A stretch of 64,000 nucleotides of DNA from Streptomyces griseoviridis (lineage in GTDB: Bacteria > Actinomycetota > Actinomycetes > Streptomycetales > Streptomycetaceae), in assembly GCF_005222485.1 (NCBI RefSeq), contig NZ_CP029078.1, forward strand, positions 6,041,501 through 6,105,500, given 5' to 3'. Shown piece by piece: positions 35,855 through 43,753 of this stretch. The notes below the pieces were generated by a model, which saw nothing but the letters and a program-made list of their open reading frames with translations, was not told the DNA's origin and made no database searches. Each line of letters opens with the position of its first letter. Within the stretch, counting starts at the first letter, position 1. A program made the position numbers and the translations under genes.

Positions 35855-37903
35855 CTACGGGAAGGTCAGCGAGAACCCGTTGAGCTGACCGGTGTCCTGG
35901 GCTGCCTGGTCCTGGACCTTCAACTTCCAGGTGCCGTTGGCGACTTCGGCCGAGGCGTCGACGGTGAACGTCTGCTGGACGTTGTCCGCCGAGTCCGACG
36001 GGCTGGCGTTCTTCAGCCGGTACGCGGCCCCGCTCGGACCCACCAGATCGATCGCCAGGTCACCCCGGTAGGTGTGGGTGATGTCGACCGAAACCTGAAG
36101 GGCCGACGGGGCGTTGCCGGTCCGTCCGGTGACCGTCACGGACGACGTGACGGCCGCCCCGTTGTCCGGAATCGACACCGCGGTGGCGTTCTCGAACGAG
36201 GTGCCCGTGCCGCCGCCCGCCGTGGAGCGCGCGCCCACCGCGACGCCCGCCCAGGCGTCCTGCACCGCCTTGTACTCGGCGGAGGTGGTGCCGTACAGCT
36301 CACCCGCCGCCGCGAGGGTCCCGGTGCGGGCGGCCGCGTAGTTGGTGGTGGAGGTGAACTTGGTGGTCAGCGCCCGGTACCAGATCGCCAGCGCCTTGTC
36401 CCGGCCGATGCCGGTGACCGGAAGGCCGTCCGCGGTCGCCGAGTTGTAGCTGACCCCGTTGATGGTCTTCGCGCCGCTGCCCTCGGACAGCAGGTAGAAG
36501 AAGTGGTTGGCCGGGCCCGAGGAGTAGTGCACGTCGACCGAGCCGATGCCGGAGTACCAGCTGTCCTTGGACGCGCCGTCCTTGCTCGGCTTGTCCATGT
36601 ACCGCAGCGGCGTGCCGTTGCCGTTGACGTTGATCTTCTCGCCGATGAGGTAGTCGCCGACGTCGGTGGCGTTCGCCGCGTAGAACTCCACGCCGGTGCC
36701 GAAGATGTCGGAGGTCGCCTCGTTCAACCCGCCCGACTCGCCCGAGTAGTTGAGCCCCGCGGTGTTGGAGGTGACGCCGTGGCTCATCTCGTGGCCCGCC
36801 ACGTCGAGCGCGGTCAGCGGACGGGCGTTGCCGCTGCCGTCGCCGTACGTCATGCAGAAGCAGCTGTCGGTCCAGAACGCGTTGACGTACGCGTTGCCGT
36901 AGTGGACCCGCGAGTAGGCGCCGACGCCGTTGTTCTTGATGCCGTTGCGCCCGAAGGTGTTCTTGTAGAAGTCCCAGGTGGTCGCCGCGCCGTAGTGGGC
37001 GTCCGCGCCCGCCGTCGCCGCGTTCGACGTGGTGCCGTTGCCCCAGGTGTCGTTGGTCTGCGAGAAGAGCGTGCCGGTGCCGGACGAACCCCGGTTGAGG
37101 TTGTACGTCTTGTGGCCGCCGCGCGCGCCGTCGGTCAGCGTGTACGTCGAGCCGGACTGCGTGGTGGTCAGCGCGACCTGGCCGCTGTACTGGGTGTTGC
37201 CGGTGCCGTTCTTGACGCCCTGGTACTCGTAGAGCTTCTTGCCGGTCGCCGCGTCCGTGATGACGTGCAGCTCGTTCGGCGTGCCGTCGTCCTGGAGGCC
37301 GCCGACGACCGTCTCGTACGCCAGCACCGGGGTGCCGGTCGCCGCCCAGACCACCGCGCGCGGCGCCGCGTCGGCGCTCGCCCCGGTCGCCCCGAGGGCC
37401 TGCGCCCGCCGCACGGCCTGCCGCTCGGCGGCGGCCTCGGTGACGTCGGGGGTGAGGTCGACGCCGGTCAGGGCCGCGGTCGACGCCTTGACGACCCGCA
37501 GGGTGGCGCCCGAGCCGGCGGTGTCGACGATCAGGTCGCCGCCCAGCACCGGAAGGCCGCCGTAGGTGCGGTCGTAGCGGGTGTGCAGGGTGCCGTCGGC
37601 GTCCTTGACGACGTCCTTGACGACGAGCTTCTCCTGGGCGCCGAGCCCGATGTCGCGGGCGGTGGCGGCGCGGGCCGTGCCGGCGTCACGGAGCAACTCG
37701 GCGCGCAGGGAGGGGGAGAGGGCGACGGTGGCGCGGGTCTGCCCGGCCGCGGGGGCCGGCGCGGCGTTCGCGGCGCCCGACTGGACGGCCGTGGCGATCA
37801 GGGCGGCGACACCGGCGAGGGCGACGGCGGCGGCGCGGCGGTGCGTGGTGGGGCGGGGTGCGGTGTGGGAGGTGCGTCCGCGAGAGGAACTGCTTCTCAA
37901 CAC
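35855..37903 (-). CDS. secreted M4 metalloprotease with C-terminal P domain
   Basis: 682-residue preproenzyme. A signal peptide (RRAAAVALAGVAALIATAVQ then SGAANAA) is followed by an FTP propeptide, a catalytic domain with VAGHEMSHGVT and GGLNEATSD, and DVHYSSGPANHFFYLL. Beyond about residue 565 a P/Homo-B beta-sandwich follows (SVTVTGRTGNAP ... ITHTYRGDLAIDLVGPSG ... NGTWKLKVQDQA), a domain that aids folding or substrate binding. The catalytic part is very close to the gene downstream in both DNA and protein, indicating duplication; only this copy has the P domain. GTG start with AAGGAG three bases away (a TTG codon next to it is also possible). Confidence 0.93.
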   Translation of the reverse strand: MLRSSSSRGRTSHTAPRPTTHRRAAAVALAGVAALIATAVQSGAANAAPAPAAGQTRATVALSPSLRAELLRDAGTARAATARDIGLGAQEKLVVKDVVKDADGTLHTRYDRTYGGLPVLGGDLIVDTAGSGATLRVVKASTAALTGVDLTPDVTEAAAERQAVRRAQALGATGASADAAPRAVVWAATGTPVLAYETVVGGLQDDGTPNELHVITDAATGKKLYEYQGVKNGTGNTQYSGQVALTTTQSGSTYTLTDGARGGHKTYNLNRGSSGTGTLFSQTNDTWGNGTTSNAATAGADAHYGAATTWDFYKNTFGRNGIKNNGVGAYSRVHYGNAYVNAFWTDSCFCMTYGDGSGNARPLTALDVAGHEMSHGVTSNTAGLNYSGESGGLNEATSDIFGTGVEFYAANATDVGDYLIGEKINVNGNGTPLRYMDKPSKDGASKDSWYSGIGSVDVHYSSGPANHFFYLLSEGSGAKTINGVSYNSATADGLPVTGIGRDKALAIWYRALTTKFTSTTNYAAARTGTLAAAGELYGTTSAEYKAVQDAWAGVAVGARSTAGGGTGTSFENATAVSIPDNGAAVTSSVTVTGRTGNAPSALQVSVDITHTYRGDLAIDLVGPSGAAYRLKNASPSDSADNVQQTFTVDASAEVANGTWKLKVQDQAAQDTGQLNGFSLTFP

Positions 37904-38329
37904 TGACTCCTTCTGCGTGGCCGCGGGTCGCGCGGCCGGGGGAGACCGGACGGCGAGGGGGCCGGCCGGGCGGTACGCGGAACCAGGTGCGTGCAGTGCG
38001 GGCCGGTGCACGGCGGTACTCCGTGGGGTGAAGCTGTGGGGTCGCTGTGAACGGGCCGTGGGAAGAGTCGCAGGAGTTCACCCCGTATGTCAGGGGCGCG
38101 TCAGGAAGTTGGCCGGAATTGGTTCGTTGTCCGGTTGTTCATGTTCGCTATGCGGACTCGCCATCTGGCGAGAGGGCGGACGGCGCCCCGGAAAGCCCCG
38201 CGGAACCGCCGAGGGGCTCAGGGCCGCCCGCCGGGAAGACCGACCGCCGCCGGACCACTCCGCCGCGCCAACGACCCGTCCCCGCAACCCGCTTGACCCA
38301 CCGTGGCCCCGGGTCGTCGTCCGCTCGCC
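37904..38329. other. 426-bp gene-free region upstream of the P-domain protease
   Basis: Leader and promoter of the protease, then spacer to the ABC exporter gene ends. Contains TGGCCGGAAT (38110-38119), an exact match to the AdpA-type consensus TGGCSNGWWY, and the palindrome CTCGCCA-TC-TGGCGAG (38157-38172). No gene with homology. Confidence 0.45.
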
Positions 38330-40081
38330 CTACGACGGCTCCCCGTGCCAGGTCCGCCACAGGGCCGCGTACGCGCCGTCCGCCGCCACCAGCTCCTCGT
38401 GCGTGCCGAGTTCGGTGAGGAGGCCGTGCTCCATCACCGCCACCCGGTCCGCGTCGTGCGCGGTGTGCAGCCGGTGCGCGATCGCGATGACCGTACGGCC
38501 GGTCAGGACGGCGGCCAGGGCGCGTTCGGTGTGCCGGGCGGTCGTCGGGTCGAGCAGCGCCGTCGCCTCGTCGAGGATCAGCGTGTGCGGGTCCGCCAGC
38601 ACCACCCGGGCCAGGGCGAGTTGCTGGGCCTGCGAGCCGTCGGTGCGCGCACCGCCCTCGCCGAGCCGGGTGTCGAGCCCCTCGGCCAGCTCCCGCACCC
38701 AGTCGTCGGCGCCCACCGACGTCAGCGCCGCCCACAACTCCTTGTCGTCCGCGTCCGGTTCGGCGATCAGCAGATTGTCCCTGACGCTCCCGAGGAACAC
38801 ATGGTGCTCCTGGGTGACCAGCACCACCTGCCGCCGCAACCGCTCGGGCCCGAGCGCCACCACCGGCACCCCGCCGACCGTCATCGTGCCGACGGTCGGC
38901 GCCTCGACACCCGCGAGCAGCCGGCTCAGCGTCGTCTTCCCGGCGCCCGAGGGGCCCACCACCGCGAGCCGTTCACCTGGCCGCACGGTCAGGTCCACGC
39001 CGCGCAGCACCTCGCCGCCCCGCTCGTAGGAGTACCGCACCCCCGACACGTCGACGCGGCCGTCGACCGGCTCCGCCGATCCGTCGGGCACCGCGCGCGG
39101 CGCCCGCGCCAGCCCCTCCACCCGGGCGAACGAGGCGCCGCTGCTCTGGAGTTGCTCGATCCGCATCAGCACCTCGTCGAGCGGCCCGGCCAGCCGCTGC
39201 TGGTACAGGGCCGCCGCCACGACCTCGCCCACGCTCAGCGTGCCGCGCGCGTGCAGGACCCCGCCGAGCAGCAGCACCGCCGCCACCGGCACCAGATAGG
39301 AGACCTCGATCACCGGGAAGAGCACCGTGCGCAGGAACAGCGTGTACACGCGGGTGCGGCGGGACTCCTCCACCGCGTCCCGGCTCGCCGCGATCCGCCG
39401 CCCGCCGAGACGCAGCGCCTCGACCGTGCGGGCGCCCGCCGCGGTCGTCGCGACGATCTCCGCGATCCGGGAGGTGGCGGCGCCCTCGGCGAGGTAGCCG
39501 GGCCTGGCCCGGCGCAGGTACCAGCGCATGACGGCCCAGATGCCGGCCAGGCCGAGCAGCCCGCAGGCGCCGAGCCGCGGGTCGAGGGCGAACACCGCGC
39601 CCATCAGGAACAGCGCCTGCGCGGAGTTGATGAGCAGCTCGGGTCCCGCGTCCCGCAGGGTGGCGCCGACCGTGGTGACGTCGGCGGTGCCGCGCGCGGT
39701 GAGGTCGCCGGTGCCGGCCCGCTCGACGGTGGCCGCGGGCAGCGCCAGGGTGCGCCGGACGAACTCCTCGCGCACCCGCGCCAGCACCCGTTCCCCGAAC
39801 CGGTGCCCCACGTACCGCGCCCAGCGGGCGAGCAGCAGCTGTCCGAGCGCGCAGAGCAGGATCCACAGCGCGAGCCGGTCGACCGCGCCGACCCCGGCGC
39901 CGCCCCGCACCTCGTCCACGATCCGTCCGACCAGCCAGGGCCCGGCGAGCCCGGCGCCGGCGGCGAGCGCGTTGAGCGCGAGGACCAGCCCGAACGCCCG
40001 GAGGTCCGCGCGCACCAGGCGGCCCACGGCCCGGCGGACGTCGGCGGGCCGGGCGACGGGAAGGTGTGCGGCGGTGGTCAT
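38330..40081 (-). CDS. ABC exporter half-transporter (canonical ATP site, altered signature)
   Basis: 583 residues: an N-terminal six-helix exporter domain, then an NBD from about 340. Walker A GPSGAGKTT, Q-loop LVTQEHH, Walker B LILDEAT with catalytic Glu, and H-switch AIAHRL are intact. The signature is TDGSQAQQ instead of LSGGQ. Its partner is the overlapping upstream gene, whose pattern is reciprocal: signature intact, ATP-binding motifs lost. The heterodimer would therefore have one working ATP site. The ATG overlaps the partner stop (ATGA). Substrate unknown. Last gene of a four-gene exporter operon. Confidence 0.92.
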   Translation of the reverse strand: MTTAAHLPVARPADVRRAVGRLVRADLRAFGLVLALNALAAGAGLAGPWLVGRIVDEVRGGAGVGAVDRLALWILLCALGQLLLARWARYVGHRFGERVLARVREEFVRRTLALPAATVERAGTGDLTARGTADVTTVGATLRDAGPELLINSAQALFLMGAVFALDPRLGACGLLGLAGIWAVMRWYLRRARPGYLAEGAATSRIAEIVATTAAGARTVEALRLGGRRIAASRDAVEESRRTRVYTLFLRTVLFPVIEVSYLVPVAAVLLLGGVLHARGTLSVGEVVAAALYQQRLAGPLDEVLMRIEQLQSSGASFARVEGLARAPRAVPDGSAEPVDGRVDVSGVRYSYERGGEVLRGVDLTVRPGERLAVVGPSGAGKTTLSRLLAGVEAPTVGTMTVGGVPVVALGPERLRRQVVLVTQEHHVFLGSVRDNLLIAEPDADDKELWAALTSVGADDWVRELAEGLDTRLGEGGARTDGSQAQQLALARVVLADPHTLILDEATALLDPTTARHTERALAAVLTGRTVIAIAHRLHTAHDADRVAVMEHGLLTELGTHEELVAADGAYAALWRTWHGEPS

Positions 40082-41799
40082 CGCCCCACCCCCTCTCCCG
40101 CGGGCTCGTCGGCGTCGCGGGCCACCAGCGCGCGGTAGCCCGGTTCGGTGGCGAGGAGGCGGGCGTGGGTGCCGGTGGCGGCGACCTTGCCGTCCACCAG
40201 GAAGTGGACGGTGTCCGCGTGGTCCAGGACCAGCGGGGACGTCGTCGTCACCACGGTCGTCCGGCCGGCGCGGGCGTCCCGCAGCCGTCGCGCCACCCTG
40301 GCCTCCGTGTGGGCGTCAAGGGCCGACGTCGGTTGGACGGCCAGCAGCACCTCGGGGTCGGCGAGCAACGCCCGTACCAGCCGCACGCGTTGGCGCTGGC
40401 CGCCGGAGAGGTTGCGTCCCTGCGCGTCGATCACGGTGTCGAGTCCGTCGGGCAGCCCCCGCACGATGTCCTCCGCGACGGCCGCCCGCACCGCCCGCTC
40501 GATGTCGGCGTCGGCCGGGTCCCGGCGCCCGCGGACCAGGTCGCGGAAGCTGCCCCCGAACAGGTCGGCCTCGTGGTCGGCGACCAGGATCCGTTCCCTG
40601 ACCTGGGCCAGCCGGATGTCGGCGAGCGGCACCCGGCCCCAGGTCGCCGCCGACGGCAGATAACGGCCGAGCCGGTCCACGACGGCCACCGCGTCGGCCG
40701 GGCGGGCGCAGGCCAGCGCGGTCAGCAGCCCCGGCCGCACCCGCACCCCGGACACCGGGTCGTGCAGCGCGGACGGTTCGGCGGGGGCGTCCAGGGTGCC
40801 GGTGTCCGCCATCGGCGCGAGGCTCAGGAACCGCACGACCCGGCGGGCCGCGACCACCCCCCGGCTGATCTGGTAGCCGCACTCCACCCAGAACCCCACC
40901 GGCAGCACCAGCACCGCCACATACCCGTACACCGACACCAACTCGCCGACGGTGATGTCGCCCCGGGCGGCGAGCCGGGCGGCGAGCCAGGTCACCACGG
41001 CGAGGAACACCGTCGGCAGCCCGACGCCGAGGGCCTGCACCCAGCTGGTGACGGCGCCGACCCGGTACCCCTGCCGCAGCAGCCGTCGTGAGTCGCGCCG
41101 GAAGGCGTCCGCGACCAGGTCCTTGCCGCCGAGCCCGTTCAGCACCCGCAGCCCGCCCGCGAGGTCGGAGATCCGCGCGGTGAGCACCCCCTGCCGGTCC
41201 CGGTACTCGCCCTCCGCCCCTTGCAGCCGCGCGAGCAGCGGCCCGACCAGGACGACGATCACCGGGATGCCGAGCAGCACCACGGCGGCGATCAGCGGCG
41301 AGACGGCCACCAGCAGCCCGGCGACCACCAGATAGGCGACGACGGCGCCGACGCCGGGCCCGACCACGGTCAGCGCCGTCGCGATGGTCTGCACGTCACC
41401 GACCCCGATGGTGACGACCTCCCCGGCCCCCACCCGGCGCGGCAGCGCGGCCCCCAGCCGGGTCGCGTGCCCGACGACCAGCTTCACGGTGCGGAAGTTG
41501 GCGTCGAGCCTGACCCGGGTCATCGTCCGGTGCCGCATGACGCTCAGCCAGGCGTTGAAGACGCCCACCCCGAAGAGCGCGGCCGTCCACCCGGCCAGCA
41601 CCGCGAAGTCACCGGGTTCGAGCCCCCCGTCGACGGCCCGTGCCAGCAGGTAGGGCGAGACCGCGAGCAGCACCATCCACCCGCTGCCCAGCAGCGCCCC
41701 GGCGATCGAGCGGCCCCGCTGCCGGCACACCAGCCACCACAGGTACCGCCCGCCCCCGCGCAGATCCGGCGTCCCGGGGTCCTCGTACGCGTCGATCAT
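40078..41799 (-). CDS. ABC exporter half-transporter with degenerate ATP-binding motifs
   Basis: 573 residues; N-terminal exporter helices (from about 30 to 310) look normal. In the NBD the Walker A loop is replaced by TALACARPADAVAV (360-373, no GxxGxGK). The Q-loop Gln is lost (VADHEADLF, 407-414), Walker B reads LLAVQPTSALD (485-495, Asp and Glu both gone), and the H-switch His is absent (VTTTSPLV). Yet LSGGQRQ (464-470) and the D-loop SALD are perfect. So it cannot bind ATP normally but can complete the partner's site. Open throughout with normal codon use, thus not a pseudogene. Overlaps its partner by ATGA. Confidence 0.9.
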   Translation of the reverse strand: MIDAYEDPGTPDLRGGGRYLWWLVCRQRGRSIAGALLGSGWMVLLAVSPYLLARAVDGGLEPGDFAVLAGWTAALFGVGVFNAWLSVMRHRTMTRVRLDANFRTVKLVVGHATRLGAALPRRVGAGEVVTIGVGDVQTIATALTVVGPGVGAVVAYLVVAGLLVAVSPLIAAVVLLGIPVIVVLVGPLLARLQGAEGEYRDRQGVLTARISDLAGGLRVLNGLGGKDLVADAFRRDSRRLLRQGYRVGAVTSWVQALGVGLPTVFLAVVTWLAARLAARGDITVGELVSVYGYVAVLVLPVGFWVECGYQISRGVVAARRVVRFLSLAPMADTGTLDAPAEPSALHDPVSGVRVRPGLLTALACARPADAVAVVDRLGRYLPSAATWGRVPLADIRLAQVRERILVADHEADLFGGSFRDLVRGRRDPADADIERAVRAAVAEDIVRGLPDGLDTVIDAQGRNLSGGQRQRVRLVRALLADPEVLLAVQPTSALDAHTEARVARRLRDARAGRTTVVTTTSPLVLDHADTVHFLVDGKVAATGTHARLLATEPGYRALVARDADEPAGEGVGR

Positions 41800-41812
41800 C
41801 CGGCACCGCTTC

Positions 41813-43753
41813 TCACGCCAGACTGTCCCGCCACGCCCGGTGCAGGTCCGCGAACCGCCCCGTGCCCGCGATGAGTTCGGCCGGGCTGCCGTCCTCCACG
41901 ATCCGGCCGCGCTCCATCACCAGGACCCGGTCGGCGATGGCCACCGTGGAGAGCCGGTGGGCGATGACGACGGCCGTGCGGCCCTTGAGCACCGTCGACA
42001 TCGCGCGCTGCACCGCCCGTTCGCCGGGCACGTCGAGCGAGCTGGTCGCCTCGTCCAGGATGAGGACCGCCGGGTCGGCGAGCAACGCCCGTGCGAACGC
42101 CACGAGTTGGCGTTGCCCGGCGGAGATCCGGCCGCCCCGCTTGCGGACGTCGGTGTCGTAGCCGTCGGGCAGCGCCTCGATGAAGTCGTGGGCGCCGATC
42201 GCCTTCGCGGCCCGCTCGATCTCCTCCCGGTCCGCGTCCGGGCGGCCGATCGCTATGTTCTCGGCGACCGTGCCGGAGAACAGGAACGCCTCCTGCGTCA
42301 CCATCACCACCCCGCGCCGCAGTTCGGGCCCGGACAGCTCGCGCAGGTCGACGCCGTCCAGCAGCACCCGGCCGGCGGACGCGTCGTAGAAGCGGGCGAG
42401 CAGCTTCGCCAGCGTCGACTTGCCCGCGCCGGTCGAGCCGACCACCGCGACCGTCTGCGCGGCCGGGATGCGCAGGTCGAAGCGGGGCAGCACCTCGCCG
42501 CCCGTGCGGTAGCCGAACGCCACCCGGTCGAAGACCACCTCGCGCCCCGGGCTGCCGTCACGCGCGGGCGGCAGCCGGCGCGGGTCGGACGGCTCCGGCA
42601 CGGACGGCGTCTGCGCCAGCAGCCCGGCGATCTTCTCCAGCGAGGCGGCCGCCGACTGGTAGGAGTTGAGGAACATGCCGAGCCGGTCGATCGGGTCGTA
42701 CAGCCGCCGCAGGTACAGCACCGCCGCCGCCAGCACCCCCAGCTCCAGCGTGCCGTCCGCCACCCGGTAGGCGCCCCACAGCACGATCCCGGCGACGGCC
42801 GTGTTGGCGACCAGGCGGGAGCCGACGACGTACCGGGCCATCTCCAGGAGCGCGTCGCCGTTGCGCCGTTCGAGACGGCCGTTGAGGACCTCGAATTCGG
42901 CGTCGTTCACCGTCTCCCGGCGGAACGCGCGCACCGGGCGGATGCCGTTCATCGTCTCGACGAACTTCACGATCACCGAGGCGATCGCCGTCGACCGCGA
43001 CCGGTACACCCGGCCCGCCCGCCGCCGGTACCACCGCACCAGCAGGTACAGCGGCCCGAACGAGGCGACGGCGACCCCGCCGAGACCGAGGTCGAGCCAG
43101 AGCAGCATCGCCGAGATGTACACGAACGACAGGACGACCGTGATCAGTTCCTGGAGGCCCTCGTCGAGGAGTTCGCGCAGGGACTCCACGTCCGTGGTGG
43201 AGCGGGAGATCAGCCGGCCCGAGGTGTACCGCTCGTGGAAGTCGAGGCTGAGCGCCTGCGCGTGCCGGAAGATCCGGCCCCGCAGGTCGAGCAGCACGTC
43301 CTGGTTGACGCGGGCGGAGACGATGAAGAACGCGTACTGGAGCCCGCCGGACACCAGCGCGCACAGCAGGTACCCGACGGCCACCGCGGTCAGCGGACCG
43401 AGGTCGTCGCGCCGGAACGCCGGGACGGCGGTGTCGATCGCGTACGCCACCAGCAGCGGGCCCGCCTGCACCGCCGCCTGCTGGAGCAGGATCAGCAGCG
43501 CGGTGACGGTGACCCGCGCCTTCATGGGCGCGAGCAGCGAACGCAGCAGGGCACCCGTGGCGCCCGGGGGAGTGGGCAGGGCGTCCTGGTCGAAGGGGTC
43601 GCCCGCACCCGCGGGACCCGCCGCGGGACCCGGCCCACCGGCCGGCGGCCCGACGGCCGCAGCGCTCTCCGCGGGCTCGGGGGCCGGCCCCCGAGCGGGT
43701 CCCTCCGGCTCGTCGTCACCGGGTTTCGGGACCGACGTCGTGGCGGATGTCAT
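41813..43753 (-). CDS. ABC exporter half-transporter (consensus ATP site, ISAGQ signature)
   Basis: 646 residues. A Pro/Ala/Gly-rich cytosolic tail (1-65), a six-helix exporter domain, and an NBD with Walker A GSTGAGKST, Q-loop MVTQEAF, Walker B LILDEAT with Glu, and H-switch IAHRLST. The signature is ISAGQRQ, weaker than LSGGQ. It pairs with the overlapping upstream protein, which has LSGGQ but lacks the catalytic Glu. This is the asymmetric heterodimer pattern known from TM287/288 and BmrCD. ATG overlaps the preceding stop (ATGA); the next gene starts 13 bp later. Confidence 0.92.
   Translation of the reverse strand: MTSATTSVPKPGDDEPEGPARGPAPEPAESAAAVGPPAGGPGPAAGPAGAGDPFDQDALPTPPGATGALLRSLLAPMKARVTVTALLILLQQAAVQAGPLLVAYAIDTAVPAFRRDDLGPLTAVAVGYLLCALVSGGLQYAFFIVSARVNQDVLLDLRGRIFRHAQALSLDFHERYTSGRLISRSTTDVESLRELLDEGLQELITVVLSFVYISAMLLWLDLGLGGVAVASFGPLYLLVRWYRRRAGRVYRSRSTAIASVIVKFVETMNGIRPVRAFRRETVNDAEFEVLNGRLERRNGDALLEMARYVVGSRLVANTAVAGIVLWGAYRVADGTLELGVLAAAVLYLRRLYDPIDRLGMFLNSYQSAAASLEKIAGLLAQTPSVPEPSDPRRLPPARDGSPGREVVFDRVAFGYRTGGEVLPRFDLRIPAAQTVAVVGSTGAGKSTLAKLLARFYDASAGRVLLDGVDLRELSGPELRRGVVMVTQEAFLFSGTVAENIAIGRPDADREEIERAAKAIGAHDFIEALPDGYDTDVRKRGGRISAGQRQLVAFARALLADPAVLILDEATSSLDVPGERAVQRAMSTVLKGRTAVVIAHRLSTVAIADRVLVMERGRIVEDGSPAELIAGTGRFADLHRAWRDSLA

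Noticed and set aside
41409..41799. Possible pseudogene status of the degenerate ABC subunit
   Set aside because: The frame is intact, overlaps its neighbour for coupled translation, and the loss pattern is reciprocal to the partner, which fits selection rather than decay.
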